In this document: one piece after another, positions 63,363-64,000 of the stretch
Layout: the number at the start of each line of letters is the position of its first letter
Position numbering within the stretch: the first letter of the stretch is position 1
Source: Bdellovibrionales bacterium
GTDB lineage: Bacteria; Bdellovibrionota; Bdellovibrionia; Bdellovibrionales; UBA1609
Assembly: GCA_019637855.1 (NCBI GenBank)
Contig: JAHBUX010000014.1
Span: forward strand, 1 to 64,000
Direction of reading: 5' to 3'
Length of the DNA stretch: 64,000 nucleotides
The notes under the pieces: generated by a model
Database searches by the model: none
What the model was told of the DNA's origin: nothing
What the model saw: the letters and a program-made list of their open reading frames with translations, nothing else
Program-made: the position numbers and the translations under genes

Positions 63363-64000
63363 GTGTCACGTTGTATACGACTTTATATTGTCGCGCTTTT
63401 GTGTGCGCCGATCGCAGCCATAGCGAACACTCTGGCGTCCTCGTTAACATGGCAAGCCACTCAGTACTTTAGTAGTCAGCAGGCCTATTTCCGTGAGGGT
63501 GCGGCCAAACAAGACCCCTCGATCTCCTTCGAGCTACAGAAGATCTCACCGCGCTACGGGGCGATTCATTTAAGAGATGAATACAGTGCTGCGGAAAACT
63601 GGAATTATCTCGATGTGTATGAGCTCTATGGCCGAGTGCGCTTATCCGAGCGTTGGACGCTGAACGTGGGGCGCAAGTTGGAAACCTGGACCGAGTGGGA
63701 GTCGGCTTGGGGCCAAGGATTGTTTCAACCCCGCTATTTAGAAAACAAACTCGATCCGCAGGCGGCCGGGTTGACCGGGTTGTTCGTGGATTGGCAAGGT
63801 GATCAAGCGCGCGCGGCGCTCGTGGCGCTGCCGTTATTTATTCCTGACTTCGGTCCTATGCACTCGGTCAGTGATGATCAGTTTGTGTCGGCTAACCCCT
63901 GGTTTCATGCGCCCGCCCCGCAGTTCGTGTTTCGCGATGTGGCCACGGATATTCGCTATTCCGTGAATAGGCCCAGCGCCGAGAGCGTAGTTTTTAATCC
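63363..64000 (+). CDS. Outer-membrane protein, truncated by the window end
   Basis: A partial frame of at least 212 codons, open to the edge. The GTG at 63363 follows GAGGGGG. Residues 1-22 are a signal peptide (IVALLCAPIAAIAN). The visible body is rich in Trp, Tyr and Phe with alternating strands (RVRLSERWTLNVGRKLETWTEWE), as in a beta-barrel. The WGQGLFQPRYLENKLDP segment suggests a porin-like or outer-membrane transport protein, but no family is certain. It follows the hydrolase by 53 bp. Confidence 0.75.
   Translation, partial: MSRCIRLYIVALLCAPIAAIANTLASSLTWQATQYFSSQQAYFREGAAKQDPSISFELQKISPRYGAIHLRDEYSAAENWNYLDVYELYGRVRLSERWTLNVGRKLETWTEWESAWGQGLFQPRYLENKLDPQAAGLTGLFVDWQGDQARAALVALPLFIPDFGPMHSVSDDQFVSANPWFHAPAPQFVFRDVATDIRYSVNRPSAESVVFN

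Overview
This is a 64 kb chromosomal stretch from a Gram-negative bacterium. Two membranes are implied by lipoproteins with lipoboxes, TolC- and barrel-type outer-membrane proteins, an RND pump and Lgt. Aerobic respiratory metabolism is implied by 2-oxoglutarate dehydrogenase, acetyl-CoA synthetase, an acyl desaturase and a class Ia ribonucleotide reductase with its radical tyrosine. The dense packing, many secreted hydrolases and hypothetical lipoproteins, and c-di-GMP, cyclase and sigma-54 signals fit a Bdellovibrionota- or deltaproteobacteria-like lineage. That placement is an impression from gene content, not a proof. I found no rRNA, tRNA, CRISPR array, transposase or prophage gene.

Layout. 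1-500: non-coding, with degenerate repeats and hairpins. 0.5-9.2 kb: mltA, then an export operon (barrel protein, TolC-like protein, three-repeat lipoprotein, RND pump) facing a MarR regulator. 9.3-15.3 kb: a lipoprotein, a parvulin, two alpha/beta hydrolases and a FabG-like SDR on the minus strand, divergent from a KAS III-like enzyme and an acyl-AMP ligase; together they look like an acyl-processing locus. 15.3-20.2 kb: signalling (histidine kinase, response-regulator cyclase, subtilase, diguanylate cyclase). 20.3-36.2 kb: housekeeping and envelope genes (RNase HI, MFS, PlsC, methyltransferase, MarC, M20 peptidase, desaturase, TrpS, MOSC), interrupted by two copies of a 190-bp structured repeat and a 55-bp perfect palindrome, each filling a convergent gene gap. 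36.4-42 kb: sucA-sucB-lpdA. 42-50 kb: AsmA-like, MscS, squalene/phytoene synthase, fur-uvrA. 50-64 kb: HD-GYP, maf-hemB, lgt, a sorbosone-dehydrogenase-like protein, nrdA/nrdB, acs, an M14 peptidase with a hydrolase, and a truncated outer-membrane protein gene.

The least explained items are the 190-bp repeat pair, a six-hairpin non-coding region near 32.2-32.4 kb, two matching sigma-54-type promoters, a KAS III-like enzyme lacking the catalytic His and Asn, an RND operon with no membrane-fusion protein, and an RNase HI whose hybrid-binding domain is at the C-terminus.
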